From Pseudidiomarina halophila (GTDB lineage Bacteria; Pseudomonadota; Gammaproteobacteria; Enterobacterales; Alteromonadaceae): a DNA stretch of 64,000 nucleotides. Within the stretch, counting starts at the first letter, position 1. Each line of letters begins with the position of its first letter. The stretch lies in the NCBI RefSeq assembly GCF_003987215.1, contig NZ_PIPW01000001.1:1054001-1118000 (forward strand). The letters run 5' to 3'. The notes below the pieces were generated by a model. That model was not told the origin of the DNA and searched no databases. It saw only the letters and a list, made by a program, of their open reading frames with translations. This document shows, piece by piece, positions 25,791 to 34,681 of this stretch. The position numbers and the translations under genes are program-made.

Positions 25791-27532
25791 TCGCCGACCG
25801 GTCGATAGCTTTGCGTGCTATGTTCACTCGGCCGTTTGATGATTTCTGTCTCGCGCGCCCAATCGACGAATGATTGGGCATAGTTGACATAGGTATCCTG
25901 TACTCTTCCGGCAGCATTTAACTCGCCAAGTAAATGCCAGCCATCCGCTCCACCAGCCAGGAAGCTGTTGGTGACCATGGTATAGCTTTGGTGCGGCTCA
26001 ACCGGCTGCCAGTTGCCTTCGGTTTTCACTTCCAGCTTACTGATACGCTCGCCGTCCGCAGCTGCCAGATTGACATCGAAGCGGATCCCCGCGCCATGCG
26101 GATAAGCACCATCGGAACCGGATTCTGACAACGCATAGGTTAACGCCTGCTCGAGTACCTGTTTAACTTCGGCACCGGTAATTTCTATTTCTACCAGCGT
26201 GTTAGCAAAAGGCAGGAGGCGGTAGACATCGGCAACAGTCAGTTGGCCAGCGTTAAGGTCGGTACGCACACCACCACCATTTTGCAGGGCGAAATCGGCT
26301 TGAGGCGCACTCGCCAGAAATGCTTTTGCCACCACCGCATGAACATCAGACTGGCGCCCGATGCCACAATCAGCAATGGTCATAGGCCCCATACGTTTCA
26401 TACACAGGCGTGACGCCACCGTCGCGATACCGGTCTGGGTTAACTCATCCAGACTCTCCTGGAAGCCGTCTAAAAGTTCTTGTGCAGCAGCATCTTTGCT
26501 TACCGCACTAAACTGCGGTAACGCCTTTATCTCTTCTGGCGCATCAGTACTGACAAGCATTTGCGCCTGACCACCACAGCTGGCGACGGCATCGCCACTA
26601 AAGAGAATTTGCAGTTCACCAACCACCTGACTGTACTGCCAGGCATGAGCAATACACACGGAGTCGCCATCAAGATTGGTCACCTGTTGCGGGTACGAAC
26701 CGACCGTTGGCAGGCCATTTTGTCCATAGTCGCCCATCAGCGTGTGTGAGTCGCCACCAATAATAAAATCAACGCTCGAGAGTTCTGCGGCAATACGACG
26801 ATCATTTTTATATTGAATATGGGTCAACAGTCCGATCTTCTCGACCCCCTGCTGCTGCAGCTCGGCGATATAGTACTTCGCAGTCGCCAATTCATCAGCA
26901 AATTCAGTGGTGGCGTCGGGTTGCGAGGAATTCTTCGTCTTAACCGCTATATCAAGTCCAATCAGACCCACTTTTTCGCCTTGTAGCTGGAAAATCGCGT
27001 AAGGCTTAAAGCTGTCCCAGCGGGTTTTTGGAGTTAAAGGTGAGACACCCACTTCAGGTCGAACGTTGGCCGCCAGAACTTCCGTACGGCAGTCCTGTGT
27101 TAACGCAAGCGCATCCAGGAAGTGCTTTAGTCCAGCATCGCCGTTATCAAATTCGTGATTACCGAGCGCGAAGGCATCAAAACAAACTTCGTTCATTAAA
27201 GCTGCGTCGGCGGCCCCTTCAAACAAGGTGTAAAACAATGTTCCTGTTATTGCATCGCCGGCATGCACAGCAAGCACGTTAGGGTTGTTGGCCCGAATAG
27301 CATCGATTTGGCTGACAACGCGAGCGAAACCACCCGTTTCAATTTGATACGCCTGACCATCTACTTGGATCACTGTGCCTTCACGTGGCAACAAGTTGGA
27401 GTGGTGGTCGTTGACGTGGGCAACGGTAAGTTCAAACTCAGTGACCTGCTGCGGCGCCTGGGCACAACCAGCCAGCGCCAGTAAGCTCGCAAATACACCT
27501 GTTCTGAAGACCTGCCGTTGCCATTGTTTCAT
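25787..27532 (-). CDS. 5'-nucleotidase/UDP-sugar hydrolase lipoprotein (UshA/NutA family)
   Basis: The 581-aa protein has a lipoprotein signal with lipobox LALAGC (Cys23). Its metallophosphatase domain carries VAHVNDHHSNLLP near 38-50, HAGDAITGTLFY, GNHEFDNGDAGL and FIIGGDSHTL. The C-terminal substrate domain has QNGGGVRTDLNAGQL near 416-430 and NSFLAGGADGWHLL. It releases nucleosides from nucleotides outside the inner membrane. It is the middle gene of a trio: an IPNS-like oxygenase 1 nt upstream and a Bcr exporter overlapping by 4 nt downstream. Confidence 0.92.
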   Translation of the reverse strand: MKQWQRQVFRTGVFASLLALAGCAQAPQQVTEFELTVAHVNDHHSNLLPREGTVIQVDGQAYQIETGGFARVVSQIDAIRANNPNVLAVHAGDAITGTLFYTLFEGAADAALMNEVCFDAFALGNHEFDNGDAGLKHFLDALALTQDCRTEVLAANVRPEVGVSPLTPKTRWDSFKPYAIFQLQGEKVGLIGLDIAVKTKNSSQPDATTEFADELATAKYYIAELQQQGVEKIGLLTHIQYKNDRRIAAELSSVDFIIGGDSHTLMGDYGQNGLPTVGSYPQQVTNLDGDSVCIAHAWQYSQVVGELQILFSGDAVASCGGQAQMLVSTDAPEEIKALPQFSAVSKDAAAQELLDGFQESLDELTQTGIATVASRLCMKRMGPMTIADCGIGRQSDVHAVVAKAFLASAPQADFALQNGGGVRTDLNAGQLTVADVYRLLPFANTLVEIEITGAEVKQVLEQALTYALSESGSDGAYPHGAGIRFDVNLAAADGERISKLEVKTEGNWQPVEPHQSYTMVTNSFLAGGADGWHLLGELNAAGRVQDTYVNYAQSFVDWARETEIIKRPSEHSTQSYRPVGE

Positions 27533-27533
27533 T

Positions 27534-28466
27534 TTATTTCACCAGTCCTATTTCGCGTAAGCGCTCCATCAGATAGTCATCCGACGAAATTGCCTCCCAA
27601 CGCTTTGGATTCTCGTCGCTGATACAGCTTGCCAGCGGGTCGATGACCACATCCGGATTAAAGTGCAGGAAAAACGGTATTGAGTAACGTGATTTATGAC
27701 TAAAGGGTGCCGGCGGATTTACCACCCGGTGTGTGGTCGACGGTAATACGCCGTTGGTCATACGTTGCAGCATGTCGCCGACATTACAGATAATCGCCCC
27801 TTCAATGATGGTCACCGGGATCCAGCTGCCATCTTTAGCTAACACTTCAAGGCCAGGCTCACGCGAACCTACCAGTAAGGTTAGCACGTTAATATCTTCA
27901 TGTGCGCCGGCACGAACTGAAGGCGTGCCTTCATCGACTATAGGCGGGTAATGGAGTGGGCGCAAAATCGAGTTGCCCAAATTCACTTTGTCATTGAAAA
28001 AGTCGCGCGGTTGTTTCAGGTAAACGGCGATCGCTTCGAGTACCCGTAAGCCGAGTGCATCCAGTGCACGATACAGGCGCAGAATCTTCTCTTCGAATTC
28101 AGGCAGCTCTGCCGGCCACACGTTTGGTGTTAACTGTTTGAAAGGTGGTTCACCATCAATTTCCCGGCCTACATGCCAGAATTCTTTTAAATCCACATGC
28201 TTTGCGTCTTTCGCTATCTCGGTGCCAAATGGTGTGTAGCCGCGGGCACCGCCACCGCCAGGAATATGATACTGCTTCTTAACAGCTTCGGGCAGAGCGA
28301 ATAAATCGCGGCAGCTATCCAGCGCCTCTTCAATGAGTTGCTGATCAACACCATGCTTGGTTAACGCAACAAAACCATTGGTTTCATAGCCTTCCCCTAC
28401 GTGTTGTGCAAAAGCGTCAAAATCTTGCTCATAGAGACTCATATCAATGTGTGGAATAGATTTCAT
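27534..28466 (-). CDS. Isopenicillin N synthase-like 2-oxoglutarate/Fe(II) oxygenase
   Basis: This 310-aa protein has a non-heme DIOX_N domain (1-115) and a double-stranded beta-helix domain with the iron triad His189, Asp191 (AGAHEDINVLTLLVG) and His246 (TTHRVVNPP), plus the co-substrate-binding RYS motif Arg260/Ser262. Members act on varied small molecules, and sequence alone does not give the substrate. It leads a tight operon with a nucleotidase lipoprotein and a drug exporter. Bacterial homologues are common and mostly uncharacterised. Confidence 0.88.
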   Translation of the reverse strand: MKSIPHIDMSLYEQDFDAFAQHVGEGYETNGFVALTKHGVDQQLIEEALDSCRDLFALPEAVKKQYHIPGGGGARGYTPFGTEIAKDAKHVDLKEFWHVGREIDGEPPFKQLTPNVWPAELPEFEEKILRLYRALDALGLRVLEAIAVYLKQPRDFFNDKVNLGNSILRPLHYPPIVDEGTPSVRAGAHEDINVLTLLVGSREPGLEVLAKDGSWIPVTIIEGAIICNVGDMLQRMTNGVLPSTTHRVVNPPAPFSHKSRYSIPFFLHFNPDVVIDPLASCISDENPKRWEAISSDDYLMERLREIGLVK

Positions 28467-28637
28467 CGGTGCCCTTTCAAAACGGTTAAAATCAGCGCTG
28501 TATTTTAGGAGTATTACCGTCTGAAAACAACGAAAAGCCGCAAAAAGCCTCGGGTAAAGCTTTAGTAAATTATCTATCTAAACTGCCAGTTAGAGCGCAC
28601 ACTGAGTATTCAATTAACTGCAACAAGGTTGTTTACT

Positions 28638-29225
28638 ATGAACACGTTAAGCAAGACGATCTATTTTGGTGTCTTCACTGGTGCGTTTCTGTGCGCAGCC
28701 CCAACCTTCGCGCAAACACAGAACAACATACCGTTCGAAGCACCACAAACACGCCAGGCCTATAATTTCCTGAGTGCGGGTGTTGCCGATCACGATGACG
28801 CTGGAGACAGTATCATCATCGAAGGCAGCTATGAGTTTAATTCGCCATGGTTTGTCAGCGGTTACCTACTCGATGGCGACGATGGCCCATTTGGCAATGA
28901 CCGCAATGCACAGGGGCTCAAACTGGGCCGCTACATTTGGCTGAATAACAATCTCGTGGCTGATTTTTCTGGTCGCGTCGGTCGGGTTGATTTCGGTCAG
29001 GTCGACACCGGTTACTGGGGCGTCGAAGGTAACCTCCGCACCCGTATTGATCGTTTCGAGATTTACGGCGGTCTTGGTTGGGTCGACTACACCGATGCTG
29101 GCAGCGACAGTCAGTATCAAATGGGTACGCGTTTTTACATCACTCCTGAATTCGCGGTAGGCGCGCGTTATCAGGATAGTGACTTTGGTGACGGCCTGCG
29201 CATCGAAGCGAGTTATCACTTCTAA
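28638..29225 (+). CDS. Outer membrane beta-barrel protein, uncharacterised
   Basis: The 195-aa product has a signal peptide ending CAAPTFA and a body of alternating amphipathic strands (NFLSAGVADHD, SYEFNSPWFVSGYLL, LKLGRYIWLNN, FEIYGGLGWVDY, EFAVGARYQDSDF), finishing in SYHF with C-terminal Phe. This is a small barrel of about 8 strands. The ATG at 28638 is preferred over the TTG at 28629 because AAGG precedes it at proper spacing. Family not recognised; it stands alone. Confidence 0.75.
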   Translation: MNTLSKTIYFGVFTGAFLCAAPTFAQTQNNIPFEAPQTRQAYNFLSAGVADHDDAGDSIIIEGSYEFNSPWFVSGYLLDGDDGPFGNDRNAQGLKLGRYIWLNNNLVADFSGRVGRVDFGQVDTGYWGVEGNLRTRIDRFEIYGGLGWVDYTDAGSDSQYQMGTRFYITPEFAVGARYQDSDFGDGLRIEASYHF

Positions 29226-29275
29226 AAAAATCAGGTATGCTGTGACCTATAAGATATCGAAAGTGGAGTTCTTGT

Positions 29276-30445
29276 ATGTCACAGCTGCCAGCCTTTCTCA
29301 CGCTCTATCGCGAGCTTGTCGCCACACCTAGTGTTTCCTGTCTTGATCCCCATTGGGATACCAGTAATAAAGCTGTCATCGATAAACTTTCAGGTTGGTT
29401 AACAACGCTGGGGTTCTCGGTTACTGTCAATGAACTCACCCGCCAACACGGCAAGTTTAACTTACTAGCGAAATTCGTTCCGCCGGGAAGTGATGGCCGG
29501 GGTGGTCTGCTGCTTGCTGGCCACACTGATACCGTGCCCTGGGATGAAGGCCGCTGGACCCGCGATCCGTTTCAGCTGACCGAAGCAGATGGCAAACTCT
29601 ATGGACTTGGCAGTGCCGACATGAAAGGCTTCTTCGCTTTCGTGCTGGAGGCATTACGGGGTCTCGATTTAAGTAAGTTCTCCAAGCCTGTGTATGTGCT
29701 TGCCACCGCAGACGAAGAAACCACTATGGCAGGCGCGCGCGAGCTCGCTGCTTTTGGCGATCTGCGACCGGATTATGCCATTATTGGTGAGCCTACTTCG
29801 ATGACACCAGTGACCATGCATAAAGGACATCTTACGGAGGGGATCCGCGTGACCGGTAAAAGTGGTCATAGCTCAAACCCGGCCGCGGGATTGAATGCCA
29901 TCGAGGTCATGCATGATGTTATTACCGGCTTGCGCGAACTCCAAAGCGATTTTAAGAAGCGATTTAACGACGCTCACTTTGCCGTGCCCTACCCGACCCT
30001 GAACTTCGGTAACATTCATGGTGGCGACGCAGCAAACCGCATTTGTGCCTGCTGCGAGATGCATATTGACCTGCGCCCCTTGCCGGGGATGCAGATGAGC
30101 GAGCTCTATGGCTTGATTGACGCAAAACTGCAGCCCTTGCAGCAGCAGTACCCAGACGCTATTTGTCTGGAGCATTTGCATGAGGCCATTCCCGGTTACC
30201 GCTGCGATCCGGACTCTGCCATTGTTAACTTAGTGCAGCAGGTCACCGGCAATAGTGCGCAGCCGGCAAATTACTGTACAGAAGCGCCCTTTGTGCAAGA
30301 CCTGGGCTGTCAGACCATAGTTATGGGGCCTGGCTCTATCGCGCAAGCCCATCAGCCCGATGAATTTATCCGCCTGGATGAAATCACGCCTGCGCAACAA
30401 CAGCTTCGGAAAATTATCAGCAAGGTCTGTCTGAAGCCGGCTTAA
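29276..30445 (+). CDS. argE: Acetylornithine deacetylase
   Basis: ArgE removes the acetyl group in the linear arginine pathway. The 389-aa M20 metalloenzyme has metal ligands His83 and Asp115 ([20 protein letters not shown]), catalytic DEE at 146-148, [15 protein letters not shown] near 172-186 and [25 protein letters not shown] near 244-268, a pattern specific to ArgE. Other arg genes are not adjacent. Its stop overlaps that of the convergent rnhB. Confidence 0.9.
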   Translation: MSQLPAFLTLYRELVATPSVSCLDPHWDTSNKAVIDKLSGWLTTLGFSVTVNELTRQHGKFNLLAKFVPPGSDGRGGLLLAGHTDTVPWDEGRWTRDPFQLTEADGKLYGLGSADMKGFFAFVLEALRGLDLSKFSKPVYVLATADEETTMAGARELAAFGDLRPDYAIIGEPTSMTPVTMHKGHLTEGIRVTGKSGHSSNPAAGLNAIEVMHDVITGLRELQSDFKKRFNDAHFAVPYPTLNFGNIHGGDAANRICACCEMHIDLRPLPGMQMSELYGLIDAKLQPLQQQYPDAICLEHLHEAIPGYRCDPDSAIVNLVQQVTGNSAQPANYCTEAPFVQDLGCQTIVMGPGSIAQAHQPDEFIRLDEITPAQQQLRKIISKVCLKPA

Positions 30446-31008
30446 TCAAGTTCACCAAGTATCCGTTTCACCGGCTTGAAACTGCGCCGGTGGATTGGAC
30501 AGGCACCGTGCTGCTGCAACAACGCCAGATGAGCTGGCGTTGGGTAGGCTTTATGGGTGGCAAATTCGTATAACGGATACAGTTCATGCCAGGCACACAT
30601 CTGCCGATCACGTTCAACCTTTGCCAGAATCGATGCCGCACCAATGCAGTCGTGTAGTGCATCCCCGCCAATGACAGCGAGTGCTGGCACTTGCAACTTC
30701 GGCAGCCGATTACCATCAACCAGGACGTTTGCCGGAGCGATAGGCAACGCTTCGACTGCGCGTTGCATCGCCAACAACGACGCCTGCAGAATATTAATCG
30801 CATCTATTTCGTCAGCTTCACATTGCGCAATGGCCCAGTACAGCGCTTTCTCTTTGATTTCCTGACTCAACGCCTCGCGCTTTTTCGCTGTGAGCTTCTT
30901 CGAGTCATTAATGCCGACAATCGGCCGCGCTGGATCGAGAATGACCGCAGCGGCAACCACAGGTCCGGCTATGGGGCCACGTCCAGCTTCATCAGTTCCG
31001 CAAATCAT
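30442..31008 (-). CDS. rnhB: Ribonuclease HII
   Basis: RnhB nicks RNA in RNA-DNA hybrids and excises single ribonucleotides. From the ATG at 31008 it has 188 aa starting [17 protein letters not shown], with the catalytic Asp6-Glu7 and downstream [11 protein letters not shown] and [19 protein letters not shown]. The frame stays open upstream, but that part is antisense to the AbgT gene and not RnhB-like. In many gammaproteobacteria rnhB lies between lpxB and dnaE; here it is about 19 kb from dnaE and alone. Confidence 0.95.
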   Translation of the reverse strand: MICGTDEAGRGPIAGPVVAAAVILDPARPIVGINDSKKLTAKKREALSQEIKEKALYWAIAQCEADEIDAINILQASLLAMQRAVEALPIAPANVLVDGNRLPKLQVPALAVIGGDALHDCIGAASILAKVERDRQMCAWHELYPLYEFATHKAYPTPAHLALLQQHGACPIHRRSFKPVKRILGELD

Positions 31009-31087
31009 AGTGTCTCTTGTGCTTCTTTGTTGATGGGGTATGATACTTTCGTCGAACGAATAATAACAATACTTAAAGAGGTTTCTC

Positions 31088-32626
31088 ATGTCTGATTCAT
31101 CCTCGTTACTCAACCGTATGCTCGACAAAGTCGAGAAAGTGGGTAACAAACTTCCAGATCCTGCCGTTATGTTTTTCGGCTTATTAATTATCGTCTGGAT
31201 CTTCAGTTTTTTACTCTCCGACGTACAGTTTGACGCGGTACACCCTTTGACTGGTGAAAACGTAGAAGTTGCCAATTTATTAAGTGGTGCTGCCATGGCT
31301 GACTTCCTCGCCAACATGGTCGGAACCTTTATGGGCTTTGCGCCCTTAGGCGTAGTGCTGGTGGCGATGCTGGGTGTTGGTGTAGCTGAACGCAGCGGTT
31401 TTATTAATGTCGCCATCAAGCTGATGCTTAATGTCACGCCAAAACTGTTGCTGACTCCGGTGCTTATTTTAATCGCCATTGTCAGCCACACTGCGGTTGA
31501 TGCCGGCTATGTTCTGGTTATTCCACTTGGCGGCGTTATTTTCTATGCCGCAGGCCGTCATCCCCTGGCTGGGATTGCCGCAGCTTTTGCCGGCGTCTCG
31601 GGCGGTTTCAGTGCCAACTTCGTGCCCTCTGCAATTGATCCGCTGTTACAGGGTTTCACCGAATCAGCAGCGAAGATCCTGGATCCATCCATTCAATTGA
31701 ACCCGTTAAATAATTACTACTTCACCGCAATGTCATCGATCATCGTGGTACTAGTAGGCTGGTATTTAACCGACCGGGTTATCGAGCCGCGCTTAAGTAA
31801 AACACCAATCGATGGGGATCAGGAAGATATGCCAGCGCTGGACGATGTCACACCACGTGACCGCAAAGCGTTCTATTCTGGTGTGCTGACTATGGTGGTG
31901 GGTCTGGTTGCCTTGTTTTTTGCCGCCACTGCAGAGAATACACCTTTAGCTGATTCAACGGGCGAGCTGGCGTCCTTCGGCGCTCCGCTCATGCAAATGA
32001 TTGTGCCACTGATTTTCCTGCTGTTTATCTTGCCCGGTATCGTGCACGGCTACATATCCGGTAATTTCACTAACTCGCAGGACGTTATCGGCGCAATGAC
32101 CAAATCCATGGAAGGTATGGCTTACTACATGGTCATGGCATTCTTCTGTGCGCTCTTTATTAAGGCGTTCGGCGATTCCAACTTAGGTATCCTGTTATCA
32201 ATCAAAGGCGCTACTTTCCTCAGTTCACTACAGCTTTCCGGCGGTGTGACCATGGTCGGTATTATCTTCCTGGTCGCCTTTATTAACTTATTCGTCGGCT
32301 CTGCCTCGGCAAAATGGGCGTTGATTGCGCCGATTTTTGTACCCATGCTGATGCAACTCGGTTATTCACCTGATCTGACTCAGGCGGCCTATCGTGTGGG
32401 TGACTCGACCAGTAACATTATCACGCCGCTTTTGCCTTACTTCCCGCTTGTTGTGCTTTACTGCCAGCGTTACGTTAAGGACACAGGCATCGGCTCGTTG
32501 GTGGCGCTGATGCTGCCGTTTACAGTGAGCTTGCTCGTGGTGTGGTCAGCATTCCTGATTATCTACTGGATGCTTGGCATTCCACTTGGTATTCAGGCTA
32601 ACTACATCTATCCTGCTCCAGGTTAA
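31088..32626 (+). CDS. AbgT-family transporter (second copy)
   Basis: This 512-aa protein is colinear with the transporter at 23041: [24 protein letters not shown] at the start, [32 protein letters not shown]-type helix [28 protein letters not shown], and [18 protein letters not shown]. The two copies are clearly divergent paralogues, not a recent duplication. The SDR gene begins 4 nt downstream, suggesting co-transcription. Substrate could be p-aminobenzoyl-glutamate or other small carboxylates. Confidence 0.92.
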   Translation: MSDSSSLLNRMLDKVEKVGNKLPDPAVMFFGLLIIVWIFSFLLSDVQFDAVHPLTGENVEVANLLSGAAMADFLANMVGTFMGFAPLGVVLVAMLGVGVAERSGFINVAIKLMLNVTPKLLLTPVLILIAIVSHTAVDAGYVLVIPLGGVIFYAAGRHPLAGIAAAFAGVSGGFSANFVPSAIDPLLQGFTESAAKILDPSIQLNPLNNYYFTAMSSIIVVLVGWYLTDRVIEPRLSKTPIDGDQEDMPALDDVTPRDRKAFYSGVLTMVVGLVALFFAATAENTPLADSTGELASFGAPLMQMIVPLIFLLFILPGIVHGYISGNFTNSQDVIGAMTKSMEGMAYYMVMAFFCALFIKAFGDSNLGILLSIKGATFLSSLQLSGGVTMVGIIFLVAFINLFVGSASAKWALIAPIFVPMLMQLGYSPDLTQAAYRVGDSTSNIITPLLPYFPLVVLYCQRYVKDTGIGSLVALMLPFTVSLLVVWSAFLIIYWMLGIPLGIQANYIYPAPG

Positions 32627-32629
32627 CCT

Positions 32630-33415
32630 ATGACTTACTTTCAGGGTAAAAGTGTCTGGCTGACCGGTGCCTCTTCAGGCATCGGTTTAGCTCTGGCGCA
32701 ACAACTTGCAGAAGCCGGCGCGCATTTGATTCTGACCTCACGACGCAGCGACGTGCTCGAACACGTGCGGACTGAACTTGTTCACCCGGAACGTCACCAA
32801 GTACTTGCTCTCGACTTAAGTCAGCCCGAGAAGGCAGCTAAGGAAGCTGCGGAGGCGCTTGGCGATCAGGTGATCGATATCTTGATTAATAATGCCGGAG
32901 TCTCGCAACGGTCATTGATTCTCGACACCGACATGCAGGTCTACCGGCAGCTCATGGAAATCGATTATTTCGCCGTGATCGCGTTAACCAAACTGGTATT
33001 ACCGCGCATGGTGGAGCGTCGCAGTGGTCAGATCGTGACTGTATCAAGTGTTGCAGGAAAGGTTGGCACCAAGCTCCGTAGCGGTTACAACGGTGCTAAA
33101 TTTGGCGTCATCGGCTTTATGGATTCATTGCGCGCTGAAATGCACGAGCACGGGCTGGTGGTTACCTCAATATTGCCAGGGTTCATCAATACCCAGGTCG
33201 CGCATAACTCATTAACAGGCGATGGTTCGGCACTAGGTCACGAAGACCCGGACAATGCCGGAGGTATCAGTGCTGAAGAATGCGCGCGGCGCTCATTGCA
33301 AGCCATTGCCGCGCAAAAAGCGGAAGTGGTAGTAGGATCGGGGCTATCGAAGCTAGCCCCGTTGTTGCAACGTTTTGCACCGGGTCTGGTGCGCCGCATG
33401 ATCGCGAAACGTTAG
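32630..33415 (+). CDS. Short-chain dehydrogenase/reductase
   Basis: The 261-aa classical SDR has the cofactor loop TGASSGIGLALA at 12-23, NNAG at 87-90 and the active-site Ser140, Tyr153 and Lys157 (VSSVAGKVGTKLRSGYNGAK). Arg residues after strand 2 (TSRRSD) suggest NADPH. It resembles the DHRS7-like membrane-associated branch. It follows the second AbgT gene by 4 nt. Its stop overlaps the stop of the convergent TonB-domain gene. Confidence 0.9.
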   Translation: MTYFQGKSVWLTGASSGIGLALAQQLAEAGAHLILTSRRSDVLEHVRTELVHPERHQVLALDLSQPEKAAKEAAEALGDQVIDILINNAGVSQRSLILDTDMQVYRQLMEIDYFAVIALTKLVLPRMVERRSGQIVTVSSVAGKVGTKLRSGYNGAKFGVIGFMDSLRAEMHEHGLVVTSILPGFINTQVAHNSLTGDGSALGHEDPDNAGGISAEECARRSLQAIAAQKAEVVVGSGLSKLAPLLQRFAPGLVRRMIAKR

Positions 33416-34560
33416 TCCTTCTGCAGTTTAAAGTCGAGTTGCACTTCAACATCCTTACGCACAACAGGCTGTCCGTCTTCGTAAGCTGGTACATAAAGCC
33501 AACGTGCGACAGCCTCTTTGGCTGATTCACCAAACGCCTCGTTGGTTTGTGAAATAATCCGGATATTCTGCGGATGACCATCGATACCGACGTCGTAAAT
33601 AAGCTCCACCGTACCTTCACGACCAGCTTGTGCATCTTCTGGTGGGAATGTTGGATTTACCCGAAATAAGGCTTCCTCGACACGGGGGCCGCCGAGTTCA
33701 CTATTCATCGCGCCAAGGCTTACCAATGTCTCAGTAACTTTTTCAGGCTTGTCTAAACGTTCGTAGAAGCTCACTAATCGGTAGTAAGCTGCAAGTTGCA
33801 ACTGGATCACCGCCGCCTTGCCCTTTGCGTCAGCCTCAACCACATGCTCTAACCTGGTGATGGCTTGCTCGAAATCTTCTTTTCCAGCGTCTTCCATGGC
33901 TGCATAAAAAGCAGTTTTGATGGTATTCGCATGGTTTTCTCCAAAGAGCTTTTTACTGTCTTCATAAAGCGACGTCCAGAGTTCTGGACGATTCTGGTTG
34001 AGTCGCAACAGCTGTTCTGCCATCGCGGTTTTTATGGTCAACACAAACTCTGGATTCTCGGCCCGTCGGGCGGCAAATATCTCGGCAAATTGCAGTTCAT
34101 AGGCAGAGATTCGATCAGCATTGGCTTCCGGCATGGTTTCCAGCGCCAGCAATAGCGGATCCAGCAGTTCAATTGCATCATTTGCATATTCATCCTGATA
34201 AGACCTTACCACCAACGCTGCAAGTGCATGAGGCTGTTCCCCTACCCGCTGCTGAGAATCAAGCAAGAACAGGTAATTCAGCGCAAGATTCGCGGTATTG
34301 ATATGCTCAGCACCAAAGTAATCACGGCCACGGAGGTAAGCGGCAAACGCAAGCTGCTGTAACTCCATTTTCGGTGTATTTGGGTCCGCTTGTGCTTGCT
34401 GGAATGCCTGATACACCTCCTGGAACTCTTGCTGAGGTGTGGTTTGTAGCGGCGCCGCGCTAAGCGTCGTATTCATCACCAACAAGCCTAACCCGGCAGT
34501 TAACAACAAAGGCCGGAATTTCAGGGTGAAAGAACTGGGTTTCATCGGTAATTCAGACAT
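33412..34560 (-). CDS. TPR-like periplasmic protein with TonB C-terminal domain
   Basis: This 382-aa protein has an N-terminal hydrophobic segment (about residues 13-35, ending TTLSAA) acting as a signal or anchor, then an alpha-helical repeat region (about 45-280), and a TonB-type C-terminal domain (about 285-380: PTFPPEDAQAGREGTVELIY, then ARWLYVPAYEDGQPVVRKDVEV). Unlike true TonB it lacks a proline-rich spacer and no exbB/exbD is adjacent. It may be a non-transducing TonB-like periplasmic protein; function unknown. Confidence 0.75.
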   Translation of the reverse strand: MSELPMKPSSFTLKFRPLLLTAGLGLLVMNTTLSAAPLQTTPQQEFQEVYQAFQQAQADPNTPKMELQQLAFAAYLRGRDYFGAEHINTANLALNYLFLLDSQQRVGEQPHALAALVVRSYQDEYANDAIELLDPLLLALETMPEANADRISAYELQFAEIFAARRAENPEFVLTIKTAMAEQLLRLNQNRPELWTSLYEDSKKLFGENHANTIKTAFYAAMEDAGKEDFEQAITRLEHVVEADAKGKAAVIQLQLAAYYRLVSFYERLDKPEKVTETLVSLGAMNSELGGPRVEEALFRVNPTFPPEDAQAGREGTVELIYDVGIDGHPQNIRIISQTNEAFGESAKEAVARWLYVPAYEDGQPVVRKDVEVQLDFKLQKD

Positions 34561-34623
34561 ACTGCATGATGCTCTTGTTATTGTTATGTGAAAGCAATCT
34601 TAACCTGCGCCCTTTGGAGCGTC

Positions 34624-34654
34624 AAAAAAAACCCGCACAGCGGCGGGTTCTTTT
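34624..34654. terminator. Terminator downstream of the E2 gene
   Basis: Stem AACCCGC / GCGGGTT (34630-34636 and 34643-34649) has a 6-nt loop. On the minus strand it is followed by a run of U from the A-tract at 34624-34630, so it ends the branched-chain dehydrogenase operon. The right side (CTTTTAT) makes it weakly active in the other direction. Confidence 0.85.
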
Positions 34655-34681
34655 ATCACTGTTTAGATCGTCGTTGTGACG

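Noticed and set aside
31009-31491. N-terminal extension of rnhB
   Set aside because: The open frame continues upstream but is antisense to the AbgT gene and unlike RnhB; the family start [11 protein letters not shown] is at 31008.
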